From NCBI GenBank assembly GCA_029216955.1, contig JANAVB010016199.1, forward strand, positions 10,415,960 to 10,479,959: a stretch of 64,000 nt of DNA. Direction: 5' to 3'. Shown piece by piece: positions 10,360 through 22,029 of this stretch. The stretch is from Iris pallida. Taxonomy: Eukaryota; Streptophyta; Magnoliopsida; Asparagales; Iridaceae. Made by a program: the position numbers and the translations under genes. The first letter of the stretch is position 1, and every line of letters starts with the position of its first letter. The notes under the pieces were generated by a model, which made no database searches, was not told the origin of the DNA, and saw only the letters and a program-made list of their open reading frames with translations.

Positions 10360-11245
10360 CTGCTGAAATTTTCATGCTTCTACAAAGATCAGTCCATATA
10401 ACCGATCTAGGTCGAGCAGAAAAGCTACAACCGGTCGAAAGTATGCTAATACCAGCATCTGGCATAAAAGTGAGGCCAGTAAATCAGAGGAGGACGATAG
10501 ACCTAACATCAGTGCAAATGTCTGTCTGATGGCATTCGATAAGGTATCTGAGAACCCTTTGTATTATGATTTTACTTTTGATGAATTAGAAAATTCCTTT
10601 AGCGAACTACTTGAAGAGCATAGAAATGTGTTGGACAAGTACAAGCAATCTCGAAAAGAGATTAAGGTATACACAACCGAAGTAACTAGATTGTCTAATC
10701 TTATTGAAGACATTAAAGAGACATCTACTACCGGTAACACGGAAGAGATAGCCAAAATTAAATTAGACTATCATTAGGCTATCCTCACCATAGAGAAGAA
10801 AGAAAGAAACTATGTTACGGTGCAAGAACTTTATGACGTAGAGAAGAAAAAACACTTATTCACTGAGCAAAGACTCATAGATATGACTGCTAAATATGAG
10901 AAGTCTTGTGCGATCTCTAAAAAGTTAGAGATCAAGTTAGGCAAATAGGTCATCTATGTTACACGGCCTAAGGTTAGTCCTAATACCAAGCATATACCAT
11001 AAAGGACTAAACTAAAGAAAGCACATAAGCAACATGTTTCTCACAACCATGCTTTCACATATAGGTTTCCAAGAAAGGTACACAAAAAATTTGTCAACAC
11101 AGAAACCAAGAACACAATTTCAAAAATCACATGCACATACTGTGGTACACATGGACACATATCACAGTACTGTAGAGCTAGAAAGCTTGTTGACACAAAT
11201 ATGCTTGCTTGGATTTCTAAGACTAATCATAGTGGACCCTTGAAG
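10360..11245 (+). pseudogene. copia-1 gag, SIRE/Maximus-like
   Basis: The plus-strand frame reads through CLMAFDKVSENPLYYDF at about 10523. It continues in a long charged, coiled-coil-like region (RNVLDKYKQSRKEIKVY) and then the zinc knuckle CTYCGTHGHISQYC (CX2CX4HX4C) near 11150. Stops interrupt it at about 10777 and 10946. The gag start and the 5' LTR are missing because the Tat element cuts in at about 10357. Family assignment rests on the coiled-coil gag and the order of the following domains. Confidence 0.7.
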
Positions 11246-11778
11246 AAATAGATACCAAAGGATTCATCTACTCATTTTGTAGGTGGACCCTCAACCCTCT
11301 CATGCTAAAAGCAAGTGGATACTCGATAGCGGATGTTCGCGATACATGACCGGTGATGCATCTTTATTCGCTACGCTATCGATGAAAAGAGAAGGGTATG
11401 TTTCCTTCGATAATAATCTTCGAGGTGATATTATAGCAATAGGTATTGTTGGTATGTCTCCCTACCCAAAAATAAAAGACGTTTGTCTAGTCACAGAATT
11501 GAAACATAACCTTTTGAGCATAAGTCGCTTGGCAGATAATGGTTATGTCATCAATTTTGTGAAAGACAAATGTTCTATATATGAGATGTCTATTGGGAAT
11601 CCCGTATATGAAGGGATCAGGAAAGACAATATTTATATTTTCTTTCTAGAACGTACTAACAGTGTAGGTAAGTGCCTAGTTGCCATTAAGGATGAAAGCT
11701 GGCTATGGCACATAAGGCTAGGACATGCAAATATGGACACTATCTCAAGGCTATGTACTAAAAAGCTGGTAAAAGGAC
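11246..11778 (+). pseudogene. copia-1 protease and pre-integrase region
   Basis: The frame from 11283 contains the aspartic protease motif KWILDSGCSRYMTGD, then LKHNLLSISRLADNGY and the pre-integrase motif LWHIRLGHANMDTISRL. The frame is open up to the point where element A begins. The coding homology continues at 21344 after element A. It is about 88 percent identical by eye to the same region of copia-2. Confidence 0.85.
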
Positions 11779-13620
11779 TGTAACGCCCCAGTCCTAAATA
11801 CGTAGGACTAGGAACGTAGACATGCCAGCCGTATAATAAGTATACGTAAGCTGTAAAATGCAGTAGAACCATAACTAATCTCATCCACACAAAATAAATG
11901 AATAAAAGATGTCATATAACGATAATGAATTGTCTTGATACAATATGTTGGACGGAGACAAATCCACTACCAACAAGTAAAGAAAAAATACACGAGAGAA
12001 TAAATAAATTTGGCGAGCAAAGCGAAGACGATCCAAGTACAATCATCCTCGAAGAAATAGCGATGATCACGGCTAGAGCTAGAACACCTGCGAAAGACAA
12101 TAGCACACACCTGGCGAGATAACCAGGTCCTCAGAGGGACGTAACAAGACACATAATATCATGCCATATAAACTGAATAAATATTGCTCAAATAAATAAG
12201 TCAATTGAATTATAACATGGTCCAATACATACCTATTGAACGAGCGTACCATTCCCCCAACCAAACAAGGACAGGAGATGGTAAACTAATTCACGGTGAT
12301 GTATCTTTCCATGCTAAGAATCCAATATGGTATCCGGACCCCAACAAGGTTCAATACCTTCTCATCGAAGTAGTAAGTCACACCTACAACCAAACAAGGA
12401 CAAGATGTGACGAACTAATCCGCGACAAGTTATTGTTCCAAGCTACGGTCAGATACAAGTACCCAAACCAAAAGTACTCGTACCAAACGGATAAAGGTGC
12501 CTATCCATTCTAGGTGAAAATATAGTTAAGAACAATCCTTCCTACGCATGGGCCCTGGCTAAATAGGATCGGCATAGTCCTCCCTTGGGCACCAGAGGCC
12601 CCATCAGTAAGAGCATGACGTTCCGCAGAATCGCCAGTAGCCGTCAGTAATCATGGGTAATCTGACCCGCGTCTCCGGCGGAGCTCACGGGTTACAAAAG
12701 GGAAAGTGCATCGAAGCCCATACGCTAAGGAATTGTCCTCCCCGCCCAATGCCTACTATGTTGTATCCACAACATTAACCTCTATAACCGCTAAGTCAAA
12801 CTAGCATACATTTCTATTAGCGGTTATTCCTATCGCACGGCTTGTACGTACTGGTGGCCAGCCAATCACGCACGTCCGTGTTCTATATGCGACACACAAC
12901 TTTGTGGTACAACGTGTCAAGGCCAATGAATACAACACACAAGGTGGTCCCTTAAATCTAGGTTTTAATGTATAAGAAAAATAATACATAGCAGGAAATA
13001 TAAATAAACAATAAGTTCTAACAGGTTATGCCATGTATCACAGTTTATTTTGCATAAAGAAAATAAATCATGCATGAAATATGAGCTAAAATAAATAGAC
13101 AGCAAATGGCAAGGTGTCTTGCCTGGTAGGACACCTGGTGGGCCGCGATGATCAAGGTGGCACGAACTGCAACTTCGGTACAACAACTATGCAAGGTGAC
13201 CTCTGATGGTGGCACGGACAGTTCCATTGGGTCCAGGACGGTCAACTTAGCTAAGGTGGACATAAGGTGGTACGAATTTGGTGACAGAATGGGAATAAGA
13301 GGATCGGTTACGGACAGGAGAGAAATCAATGAATAAATGGATAAATAATAGAAAACTATTTCTAATACTTGAAAACTAGTTTTTATGAGTCAAAATAATT
13401 ATAGCAAAAATACTTAAATTCAAGAAAAACGTTTTATTTTGGCCAAAACTCTAAGTTTGTCAAAGTAGAATTTCTAGGAAGAAACTAAATTTTTATTTGT
13501 CCAAAAATATTTTAATTAATTATATAAAAATCTAGGAAAATATTTTAGGGCTACTGAGTTGTCAAACATAATTTTGGAACGGGTTAACCATCTATTTATT
13601 TAATAAAACAAAATAATAAC

Positions 13621-13651
<31 letters not shown>

Positions 13652-13870
13652 GTAACATGCATACTAATAATATATGTAGTTTTTATATAAAAAGACACAG
13701 TAATTAGGATGATAATAATAATAATAATAAAAATACTCACATACTGCTTTACTAGTAGTAACCATTAAAATAATTATAGTAATAATAATACAAGAAAATA
13801 CTTATAATATATTTACATATACAGTACATACCTTCTTAATACAAATAATACTAATAATAATAAAAATACA

Positions 13871-13911
<41 letters not shown>

Positions 13912-14619
13912 GATGATAAAAAAAATAATAATAATAATATTAGTTTAAAAAGGAGAAGACCACACTTTAAAACTAAACACACACACACAAAAAAACATAA
14001 AAATCTAACTGTTGCTCGCCTGCTCCTCATTAGAAAAGAGGGGAGAGGATAGAGAGGAGCGGGCTGGGCTCGGCGCTGGGTCGGCGGACGGGCGCCGAGC
14101 GCGGAGGGGAAAGGAGGCGATCGGGAGGCTGAGGAAGGACGGAGAGAGAGGGGTCGTCGGGGCTTCGGCGGCTGAGTCGGCAAGGTGGGGCAGAGGAAGA
14201 GGAAGACGGAGGAGTAGGCGCCAAGGGGGCGACGCCGGCGGATGAGCGGAGAGGGTTTCGGGGGTTTTAATGGCACGTCTCCGGCGGAATGGCGTGGGAC
14301 CTGGGGTAGAGGAGTCTAGGGCGGTGGCGCGCTCAGGCGGCTAGGGTCGGGTTCACCGGAGGGCGTCGATCGAGGCGGCGGCTAAGGTCGGAAGAGAGGA
14401 GAAAGGTCAGAGAGGGGTTTCCGGCGACTGGGGCGGATGGGCGCAGCGGTGGGTCGGTCTTCGCCGGAGGGAGCGCACGGCGGCTCTGGGCGCCGGCGTG
14501 GAGTTCTCGAGCGGCGAGCGGCGCTGCACGAGATCGATGGCGCAGCAGCGGCTCGCTGCGAGTGGCGCGGAGCTCGGCTAGGGCAGTCGGCCACGGTGGT
14601 TGCGGCGGGGGTGAGTTGG

Positions 14620-14622
14620 TCA

Positions 14623-14665
<43 letters not shown>

Positions 14666-15201
14666 GAGTTTTGTTTGGGGCTCTGGTGGGTTTTGGTGGT
14701 GGCACCGACGGCGACGGCCGTGGTGGCGGTGGTGAGGGTGATGATGGTGGTCGTGGTGGGTGATGATTTATCGGGTTGATTGGAGGGATCGATGTTGGTG
14801 TCGGTGGTGTGACATTTGGGGCTGTGTGCTGACAGGGGGAAAGTTCGGTCGGGTATGGTGACGCCGCAGTATTGTAGTTCGGTGGTGGCGCTGTCTATGG
14901 TGGTGGCGCTGTCTACGATGGTGGTGGTCGTCTGTCGTTTGGCGGTGGTGTTGGCCGTGTCGGAATCGACCGGTGGTGTTGGTGGCGGAGAAGACGGGGT
15001 CGGGTCGAGCGGCATGGCTACGGTGTCATTGGTAGGGCTAGGTTTCGGATTTAGGGTTGGGTTTTGGAAATCGAAATTTGCAATTTGTATTGTGTCATGG
15101 TTGGAGGATGACGTGTCCGTGTGTGGACACGAAGATGGTGAACTTGTAATTGTAATGGAGGAAAATAGTGGAAGAGATGGAGACACGGACACGATGCACA
15201 T
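14620..15201 (-). CDS. LTR-encoded ORF in element A, unknown function
   Basis: A 193-residue ORF whose ATG lies about 55 bases downstream of the LTR TATA box. It is the first ATG I see after the TATA box. It is Ser/Thr/Pro-rich and ends in an Ile-Tyr run coded by a TA microsatellite. No domain, signal peptide or membrane segment is recognised. The copy in the other LTR (19977-20564) is also open, and an 18-base length difference between them keeps the frame. It could be a real small protein, or a chance ORF in TCN/ACN-rich leader sequence. Confidence 0.3.
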
Positions 15202-15253
15202 ATTTTTGGTTGTGGAGAAGTTGGAGAATAGAAATACATGGATGAGTACCTGC

Positions 15254-15264
15254 CTATTTATAGG
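15254..15264 (-). promoter_or_regulatory. TATA box in the left LTR of A
   Basis: The minus strand reads CTATAAATAGG. The same box is conserved at 20618-20626 in the right LTR. The transcript would run leftward through the CpG-rich block. Confidence 0.65.
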
Positions 15265-15995
15265 ATGTGGGAATTTCTATTTGGATAGGATTAGGAATAT
15301 TTAAAACCCAATTAGATAATTGCTACTAATTTCAATAAATTTTAAAAACCAATCAAATTCAAACCCAAATCCAATTTAAATTTAATTAAATTACATCCTT
15401 TAGTTTAAAATCAAATAAGATAATTCAACTTCCAAATATGGATATTAGTTTAATCTATTTAAATAAATCCAAAATCAAATCAAGATTTAAATGGCTGTAA
15501 TAACTTCCAAACATATTTTTCAAAATACCAATAATAATAATTTCAAAAATAATAAATATTTTTAAATATCTTTTTGAATAATAAAATATTAATATTAATA
15601 AATCTCAAAAATTATATTTTTATTTAAAATAAACTAGTAAAATATTTAGGAAATATATACGTATGCACAAGAATATTATCAATAATTGTTACAAACGAAA
15701 GGCCTTGTACCAATAAAATAAATAAAATAATGAGGTTGAAATTTTGGTACGATAGCTAAAATAATTATTATATAAATTATTTTGAAACTATAAAATTAGA
15801 AAAAAAATATTTTTTCTAAAATATGTACGCTCGTACATATTCGCACTCGTCGAGCAATAAAGAAAAATGAAATCTTGCGCGTGACGTACAATACGTTATT
15901 GAGACGTACAAATATAAGAAAATTAATAGGTACCAAATTTATATTAAAAAAATCAGTAGAAATTTAGGGATTTTATATCCTACCCAACTTAAAAG

Positions 15996-16013
15996 AATTT
16001 CGTCCTCGAAATT
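15996..16013 (-). other. stem-loop motif beside the polypurine tract (element A)
   Basis: The minus strand reads AATTTCGAGGACGAAATT, a 7-base stem with an AGGA loop. The same motif occurs at 27479-27496, 56276-56293 and, with paired changes, 42392-42409. Confidence 0.7.
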
Positions 16014-17165
16014 AAGAATTTGTATGGGGGTGATGAGGAAGCACGGACAAATCATTGGGCGAGACAAGAAAACGACGTTTAATGAAAATATGCATTAGAG
16101 TCGTAATTTCAATAATGGCGAAGATAATCATGGATTAACGTAAGAAGGAAAATGGTTAAGATAACGCACAATAACGAATGGTATGGGTTCAAGAAATAAA
16201 TTAGAGATCTTAAAGTTATGGTCTCTTGAGAGTAGGTTGAGGGCACGATTTAAGAGAACGAAATAGATTCACTTAAATTAAGCGATTAGAGGGTCTAGAT
16301 AGGGTCGAGTAGTTTAGGATGAAGATATAGCAACATCGAGTGATAATGGCCCTACTCGATAGGAAGGCTAGAGGAAGTTCTAGTACAACGCCTTCGTCCT
16401 TCTAAAATAGGTGAATACGAAAGCAATATAGAGTTAAAAGACGATATTAGCGAATACGAGTACGTGATTCAAAGACGACCGAATAATTTCAAAGGAATTG
16501 TCAAGGCAGTCGTGGAGGAGACTCTAGAGGGCAAGTTTAGCTATGTCCCCATCCACGTAAAATGATAGATAAAAGCGAACCAAAGTGCACTAGGTTGATC
16601 AGACCATTATGCACCGGTTCTGATTAGACAATATGTTAGTGGGAGCGACCCAAATAACATATGTCTTGAACACGCTCGATAAAAGAATAAGCTTGCAAAA
16701 AGTAGGCTACATTAGCATCATTAGTCTAGATAGTAAAAATATAGGCACGTGAGATTAAGATTGAGATAAAGTGCCAATATGAATAGTCTAAGTGCCATAA
16801 AAATCTAAGTCTTCTTTATTCCTATATGACAGTCTACGGTTTATTGCCCAAGGTTTGGTTAACCAATTTGGTTAAATCCCTCTAGTTCCTATAGTCTAGA
16901 TAATCCTATTTGTATTCCCTTTATGGGCAAGGGTGTGTCAGGTCGTGGGATATTCTACCCAAATTAAAGAATTAAGCTAAGGGTGTTTGGGACACTAACT
17001 AGTAGGGTCAATCTCTAGCAAACACGAAGGGAAGATAAGAATAATGATAGGAGGAATCAAGCAAGATGCAATCGATGAGTCGAACTGTAGTTCGAATATG
17101 GAATCGAGAAAAAGGTCAAGTATGTGGATGAGATCCTAGACTTTTAATCCTATTCGCAGGCTTGC

Positions 17166-17186
17166 TTGGTACGGTAAAGTAACCAA
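17166..17186 (-). other. leader hairpin near the 5' LTR of element A
   Basis: TTGGTAC and GTAACCAA arms, with one bulged base, enclose GGTAAA (plus strand). It sits at the same place relative to the LTR as the hairpins in B and C. Confidence 0.45.
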
Positions 17187-17224
17187 ACAATTTATCTTGA
17201 CCTGCATGGGCCACCACAAAAACA

Positions 17225-19303
17225 TGTAACGCCCCAGTCCTAAATACGTAGGACTAGGAACGTAGACATGCCAGCCGTATAATAAGTATACGTAAGCTGT
17301 AAAATGCAGTAGAACCATAACTAATATCATCCACACAAAATAAATGAATAAAAGATGTCATATAACGATAATGAATTGTCTTGATTCAATATGTTGGGCG
17401 GAGACAAATCCACTACCAACAAGTAAAGGAAAAATACACGAGAGAATAAATAAATTTGGCGAGCGAAGCGAAGACAATCCAAGTGCAATCATCCTCGAAA
17501 AAATAGCGATGATCACGGCTAGAGCTAGAACACCTGCGAAAGACAATAGCACACACCTGGCGAGATAACCAGGTCCTCAGAGGGACGTATCAAGACACAT
17601 AATATCATGCCATATAAACTGAATAAATATTGCTCAAATAAATAAGTCAATTGAATTATAACATGGTCCAATACACACCTATTGAACGAGCGTACCATCC
17701 CCCCAACCAAACAAGGACAGGAGATGGTAAACTAATTCACGGTGACGTATCTTTCCATGCTAAGAATCCAATATGGTATCCGGACCCCAACAAGGTTCAA
17801 TACCTTCTCATCGAAGTAGTAAGTCACACCTACAACCAAACAAGGAAAAGATGTGACAAACTAATCCGAGACAAGTTATTGTTCCAAGCCACGGTCAGAT
17901 ACAAGTATCCAAACCAAAAGTACTCGTACCTAACGGATAAAGGTGTCTATCAATTCTAGGTGAAAATGTAGTTAAGAACAATCCTTCCTACGCATGGGCC
18001 CTGACTAAATAGGATCGGCATAGTCCCCCCTTGGGCACCAGAGGCCCCATTAGTAAGAGCATGACGTTCCGCAGAATCGCCAGTGGCCGCCAGTAATCAT
18101 GGGTAATCTGACCCGCGTCTCCGGCGGAGCTCACGGGTTACAAAAGGGAAAGTGCATCGAAGCCCATACGCTAAGAAATTATCCTCCCCGCCCAATGCCT
18201 ACTATGTTGTATCCACAACATTAACCTCTATAATCGCTAAGTCAAACTAGCATGCAATTCTACTAGCGGTTACTCCTATCGCACGGCTTGTACGTTCCGG
18301 TGGCCAGCCAATCACGTACGTCCGTGTTCTATATGCGATACACAACTTCGTGGTACAACGTGTCAAGGCCAATGAATGCAACACACAAGGTGGTGCCTTA
18401 AATCTAGGTTTTAATGTATAAGAAAAATAATACATAGCAAGAAATATAAATGAACAATAAGTTCTAACAGGTTATGCCATGTATCACAATTTATTTTGCA
18501 TAAAAAAAAAATAATGCATGAAATATGAGCTAAAATAAATAAACAACAAATGGCAAGGTGTCTTGCCTGGTAGGACGCTTGGTGGGCCGCGATGATCAAG
18601 GTGGCACGAACTGCAACTTCGGTGCAACAACTATGCAAGATGACCTCTGATGGTGGCACGGACAGTTCCATTGGGTCTAGGACGGTCAACTTAGCTAAGA
18701 TGGACATAAGGTGGTACGAATTTGGTGACAGAATGGGAATAAGAGGATCGGTTACGGACAGGAGAGAAATCAATGAATAAATGGATAAATAATAGAAAAC
18801 TATTTATAATACTTGAAAACTAGTTTTTATGAGTCAAAATAATTATAGCAAAAATACTTTTATTCAAGAAAATCGTTTTATTTTGGCCAAAACTCTAAGT
18901 TTGTCAAAATAGAATTTCTAGGAAGAAACTAAATTTTTATTTGTCCAAAAATATTTTAATTAATTATATAAAAATCTAGGAAAATATTTTAGGGCTACTG
19001 AGTTGTCAAACATAATTTTGGAATGGGTTAACCATCTATTTATTTAATAAAACAAAATAATAACAATAATAATAATAATAATAATACTTATAGTAACATG
19101 CATACTAATAATATATGTAGTTTTTATATAAAAATACACAGTAATTAGGATGATAATAATAATAATACTCACATACTGCTTTACTAGTAGTAACCATTAA
19201 AATAATTATAGTAATAATAATACAAGAAAATACTTATAATATATTTACATATACAGTACATACCTTCTTAATACAAATAATACTAATAATAATAAAAATA
19301 CAG

Positions 19304-19339
<36 letters not shown>

Positions 19340-21342
19340 GTTTAAAAAGGAGAAGACCACACTTTAAAACTAAACACACACACACACAAAAAAACATAAA
19401 AATCTAACTGCTGCTCGCCTGCTCCTCATTAGAAAAGAGGGGAGAGGATCGAGAGGAGCGGGCTGAGCTCGGCGCTGGGTCGGCGGACGGGCGCCGAGCG
19501 CAGAGGGGAAAGGAGGCGATCGAGAGGCTGAGGAAGGATGGAGAGAGAGGGGTCGTCGGGGCTCCGGCGGCTGAGTCGGCAAGGTGGGGCGGAGGAAGAG
19601 GAAGACGGAGGAGTAGGCGCCAAGGGGGCGGCACCGACGGATGAACGGAGAGGGTTTTGGAGGTTTTGATGGCGCGTCTCCGGCGGAACGGCGTGGGACC
19701 TGGGGCGGTGAAGTCTAGGGCGGTGGCGCGCTCAGGCGGCTAGGGTCGGGTTCACCGGAGGGCGTCGATCGAGGCGGCGGCTAAGGTCGGAAGAGAGTAA
19801 AAAGGTCGGAGACGGGTTTTCGACGACTGGGGCGGATGGGCGCAGCGGTGGGTCGGTCTTCGCCGGAGGGAGCGCATGGCGGCTCTGGGCGCCAGCGTGG
19901 AGTTCTCGAGCGGCGAGCGGCGCTGCACGAGATCGATGGCGCAGCAGCGGCTCGCTTCGAGTGGCGCGGAGCTCGGCTAGGGCAGTCGGCCACGGTGGTT
20001 GCGGCGGGGTGAGTTGGTCGAAAATATATATATATTTCTTTTTTTGGAGTTTTGTTTGGGGCTCTTGTGGGTTTTGGTGGTGGCACCGACGGCGACGGCC
20101 ATGGTGGCGATGGTGAGGGTGATGATGGTGGTCGTGGTGGGTGATGATTTGTCGGGTTGATTGGGGGGATCGATGTTGGTGTCGGTGGTGTGACATTTGG
20201 GGCTGTGTGCTGACAGGGGGAAAGTTCGGTCGGGTGTGGCGACACTGCAGTATTGCAGTTCGGTGGTGGCGCTGTCTATGGTGGTGGTGGTCGTCTGCCG
20301 TTTGGCGGTGGTGTTGGCCGTGTCGGAATCGACCGGTGGTGTTGGTGGCGGAGAAGACGGGGTCGGGTCGAGCGGCATGGCTACGGTGTCATTGGTAGGG
20401 TTAGGTTTAGGATTTAGGGTTGGGTTTTGGAAATCGGAATTTATAATTTGTATTGTGTCATGGTTGGAGGATGACGTGTCCGTGTGTGGATACGAAGATG
20501 GTGAACTTGTAATCGTAATAGAGGAAAATAGTGGAAGAGATGGAGACACGGACACGATGCACATATATTTGGTTGTGGAGAAGTTGGAGAATAGAAATAC
20601 ATGGATGAGTACCTGCCTATTTATAGGATGTGGGAATTTCCATTTGGATAGGATTAGGAATATTTAAAACCCAATTAGATAATTGCTACTAATTTCAATA
20701 AATTTTAAAAACCAATCAAATTCAAACCCAAATCCAATTTAAATTTAATTAAATTACATCATTTAGTTTAAAATCAAAAAAGATAATTCAACTTCCAAAT
20801 ATGGATATTAATTTAATCTATTTAAATAAATCCAAAATCAAATCAAGATTTAAATGGCCACAATAACTTCCAAACATATTTTTCAAAATACCAATAATAA
20901 TAATTTCAAAAATAATAAATATTTTTAAATATCTTTTTGAATAATAAAATATTAATATTAATAAATCTCAAAAATTACATTTTTATTTAAAATAAACTAG
21001 TAAAATATTTAGGAAATATATACGTATGCACAAGAATATTATCAATAATTGTTACAAACGAAAGGCCTTGTACCAATAAAATAAATAAAATAATGAGCTT
21101 GAAATTTTGGTACGATAGCTAAAATAATTATTATATAAATTATTTTGAAACTATAAAATTAGAAAAAAAAATATTTTTTCTAAAATATGTACGCTCGTAC
21201 ATATTCGCACTTGTCGAGCAATAAAGAAAAATGAAATCTTGCGCGTGACGTACAATACGTTATTGAGACGTACAAATATAAGAAAATTAATCGGTACCAA
21301 ATTTATATTAAAAAAAATCAGTAGAAATTTAGGGGTTTTACA
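17225..21342 (-). repeat. right (5') LTR of element A
   Basis: 4118 bases, collinear with 11779-15977. Differences are mainly shorter ATA and TA microsatellites (about 19060-19340 and 20022-20036), the 18-base unit in the LTR ORF, and scattered substitutions. It ends TTTTACA at 21342. Confidence 0.85.
19977..20564 (-). CDS. second copy of the LTR-encoded ORF of element A
   Basis: 195 residues, collinear with the ORF at 14620-15201 apart from six residues missing in the middle and a different C-terminus. The C-termini differ because the TA microsatellite is shorter here. It starts at the same ATG after the conserved TATA box. No recognised domain. Being in an LTR, both copies derive from one sequence at insertion, so shared openness shows only that neither copy has decayed since. 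Confidence 0.3.
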   Translation of the reverse strand: MCIVSVSPSLPLFSSITITSSPSSYPHTDTSSSNHDTIQIINSDFQNPTLNPKPNPTNDTVAMPLDPTPSSPPPTPPVDSDTANTTAKRQTTTTTIDSATTELQYCSVATPDRTFPLSAHSPKCHTTDTNIDPPNQPDKSSPTTTTIITLTIATMAVAVGATTKTHKSPKQNSKKRNIYIFSTNSPRRNHRGRLP

Positions 21343-21343
21343 T

Positions 21344-21560
21344 GGACTCCCATAAATTACCTACAAGAGAGATATGGTATGTTCAGACTGTAAAAAGAAC
21401 AAGGCAACTAGGTCATTCTTTAAATCCATCAATGATTTAAGCACTTCTAGACCTTTACAGTTGATTTATATTAAAAAAATTGGTCCTAGTAGAGTTGTTA
21501 GTCTTAGCAGTAAACTCTACGCTTTTGTCATAGTCAATGATTTCTCTCATTGTACTCGAA
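21344..21560 (+). pseudogene. copia-1 integrase, N-terminal part
   Basis: The copia-1 coding homology resumes directly after element A. The frame from 21374 has the CX2C half of the zinc motif (VCSDCKKNK) and the start of the core. Where the family has the first catalytic Asp, this copy reads IKKIGPS, so that Asp is lost. Homology to copia-2 stops at about 21560 after DFSHCTR. Confidence 0.75.
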
Positions 21561-22029
21561 ATACGGCTCTCCCGCAATTTGTGAAGCCAACAATAACAAA
21601 AAGAAGCAGAGTAATACCGAATATGATAGAAACTAACAAGTCAACATCTCAAGTATATGAACGAGAATAGCAATAGTAGTAGAAAAAACATTAGCAGTAG
21701 ATGAAAGCCAACTAGCATAGCAAATAAGTACATAAACCAGATACAACCGAAGTCCAAAGTGCATAAACCAGTGCTACAAGATAAGATAGTCCAAAATAAA
21801 AACAAAACGTTACTACATCAGCATCAACCATCAGACAAGTCCATATAAACTACTAGACGAAAACATAAATCAAGCATCAGCACCATCTGGTCATTAGCAG
21901 GAGGTTGTGGATCAAAGTAGGCTGTCGTCGGATCGAAGAAGCCAAAAGTAGGATGATCTTCGAGTCTCGGTCCGTCTAAACCAGGATGATGGAGGATGGT
22001 CGTCGGTGCAGTGGGATGATGTGCTATAG
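21561..22029 (-). other. 3' untranslated or decayed tail of copia-2 and junction with copia-1
   Basis: The first ~100 bases match neither copia body by eye. From there to 22029 the minus strand is T-rich with a few hydrophobic short frames, as in the region downstream of the extra ORF in SIRE-type elements. I see no LTR here, so the 3' LTR of copia-2 is missing or lost at the junction. Confidence 0.4.

Larger units (their letters stand above)
11779..15977 (-). repeat. left (3') LTR of element A
   Basis: 4199 bases. It includes an internal ~129-base imperfect duplication (around 12222 and 12351), ATA/AAT microsatellites at 13615-13920, a CpG-rich block at 14010-14780, a TA microsatellite at 14625-14660, and a minus-strand TATA box at 15254-15264. 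Its right end reads TTTTATA where the other LTR has TTTTACA. Confidence 0.85.
15978..17224 (-). other. internal region of element A, no coding capacity
   Basis: 1247 bases. The left end holds the polypurine tract (minus TTTTAAGTTGGGTAGGA) and the inverted repeat at 15996-16013. The right end holds the leader GTGGTGGCCCATG shared with B and C. No gag or pol homology is visible between them. Confidence 0.75.
11779..21342 (-). mobile_element. element A: large non-coding LTR retrotransposon (LARD-like), minus orientation
   Basis: Two ~4.1-kb direct repeats (11779-15977 and 17225-21342), each beginning TGTAACGCCCC, flank only 1247 bases without coding capacity. Orientation comes from the polypurine tract beside the left LTR and the shared chromovirus leader beside the right LTR. 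Flanks are AGGAC on the left and TGGAC on the right. The uninterrupted copia-2 relative reads AAAAGGACTCCC at this site, so a 5-base duplication with one later change explains both. A and C share leader and 3' motifs, which suggests a non-autonomous chromovirus derivative. Confidence 0.85.

Noticed and set aside
12205..12513. 102-residue plus ORF repeated in both LTRs of A (also 17651-17959)
   Set aside because: It is antisense to the element transcript and reflects an internal ~129-base duplication. Shared openness follows from LTR identity.
14012..14763. GC-rich plus ORFs in the A LTR
   Set aside because: GC-rich sequence has few stops. There is no coding signal, and the promoter is on the other strand.
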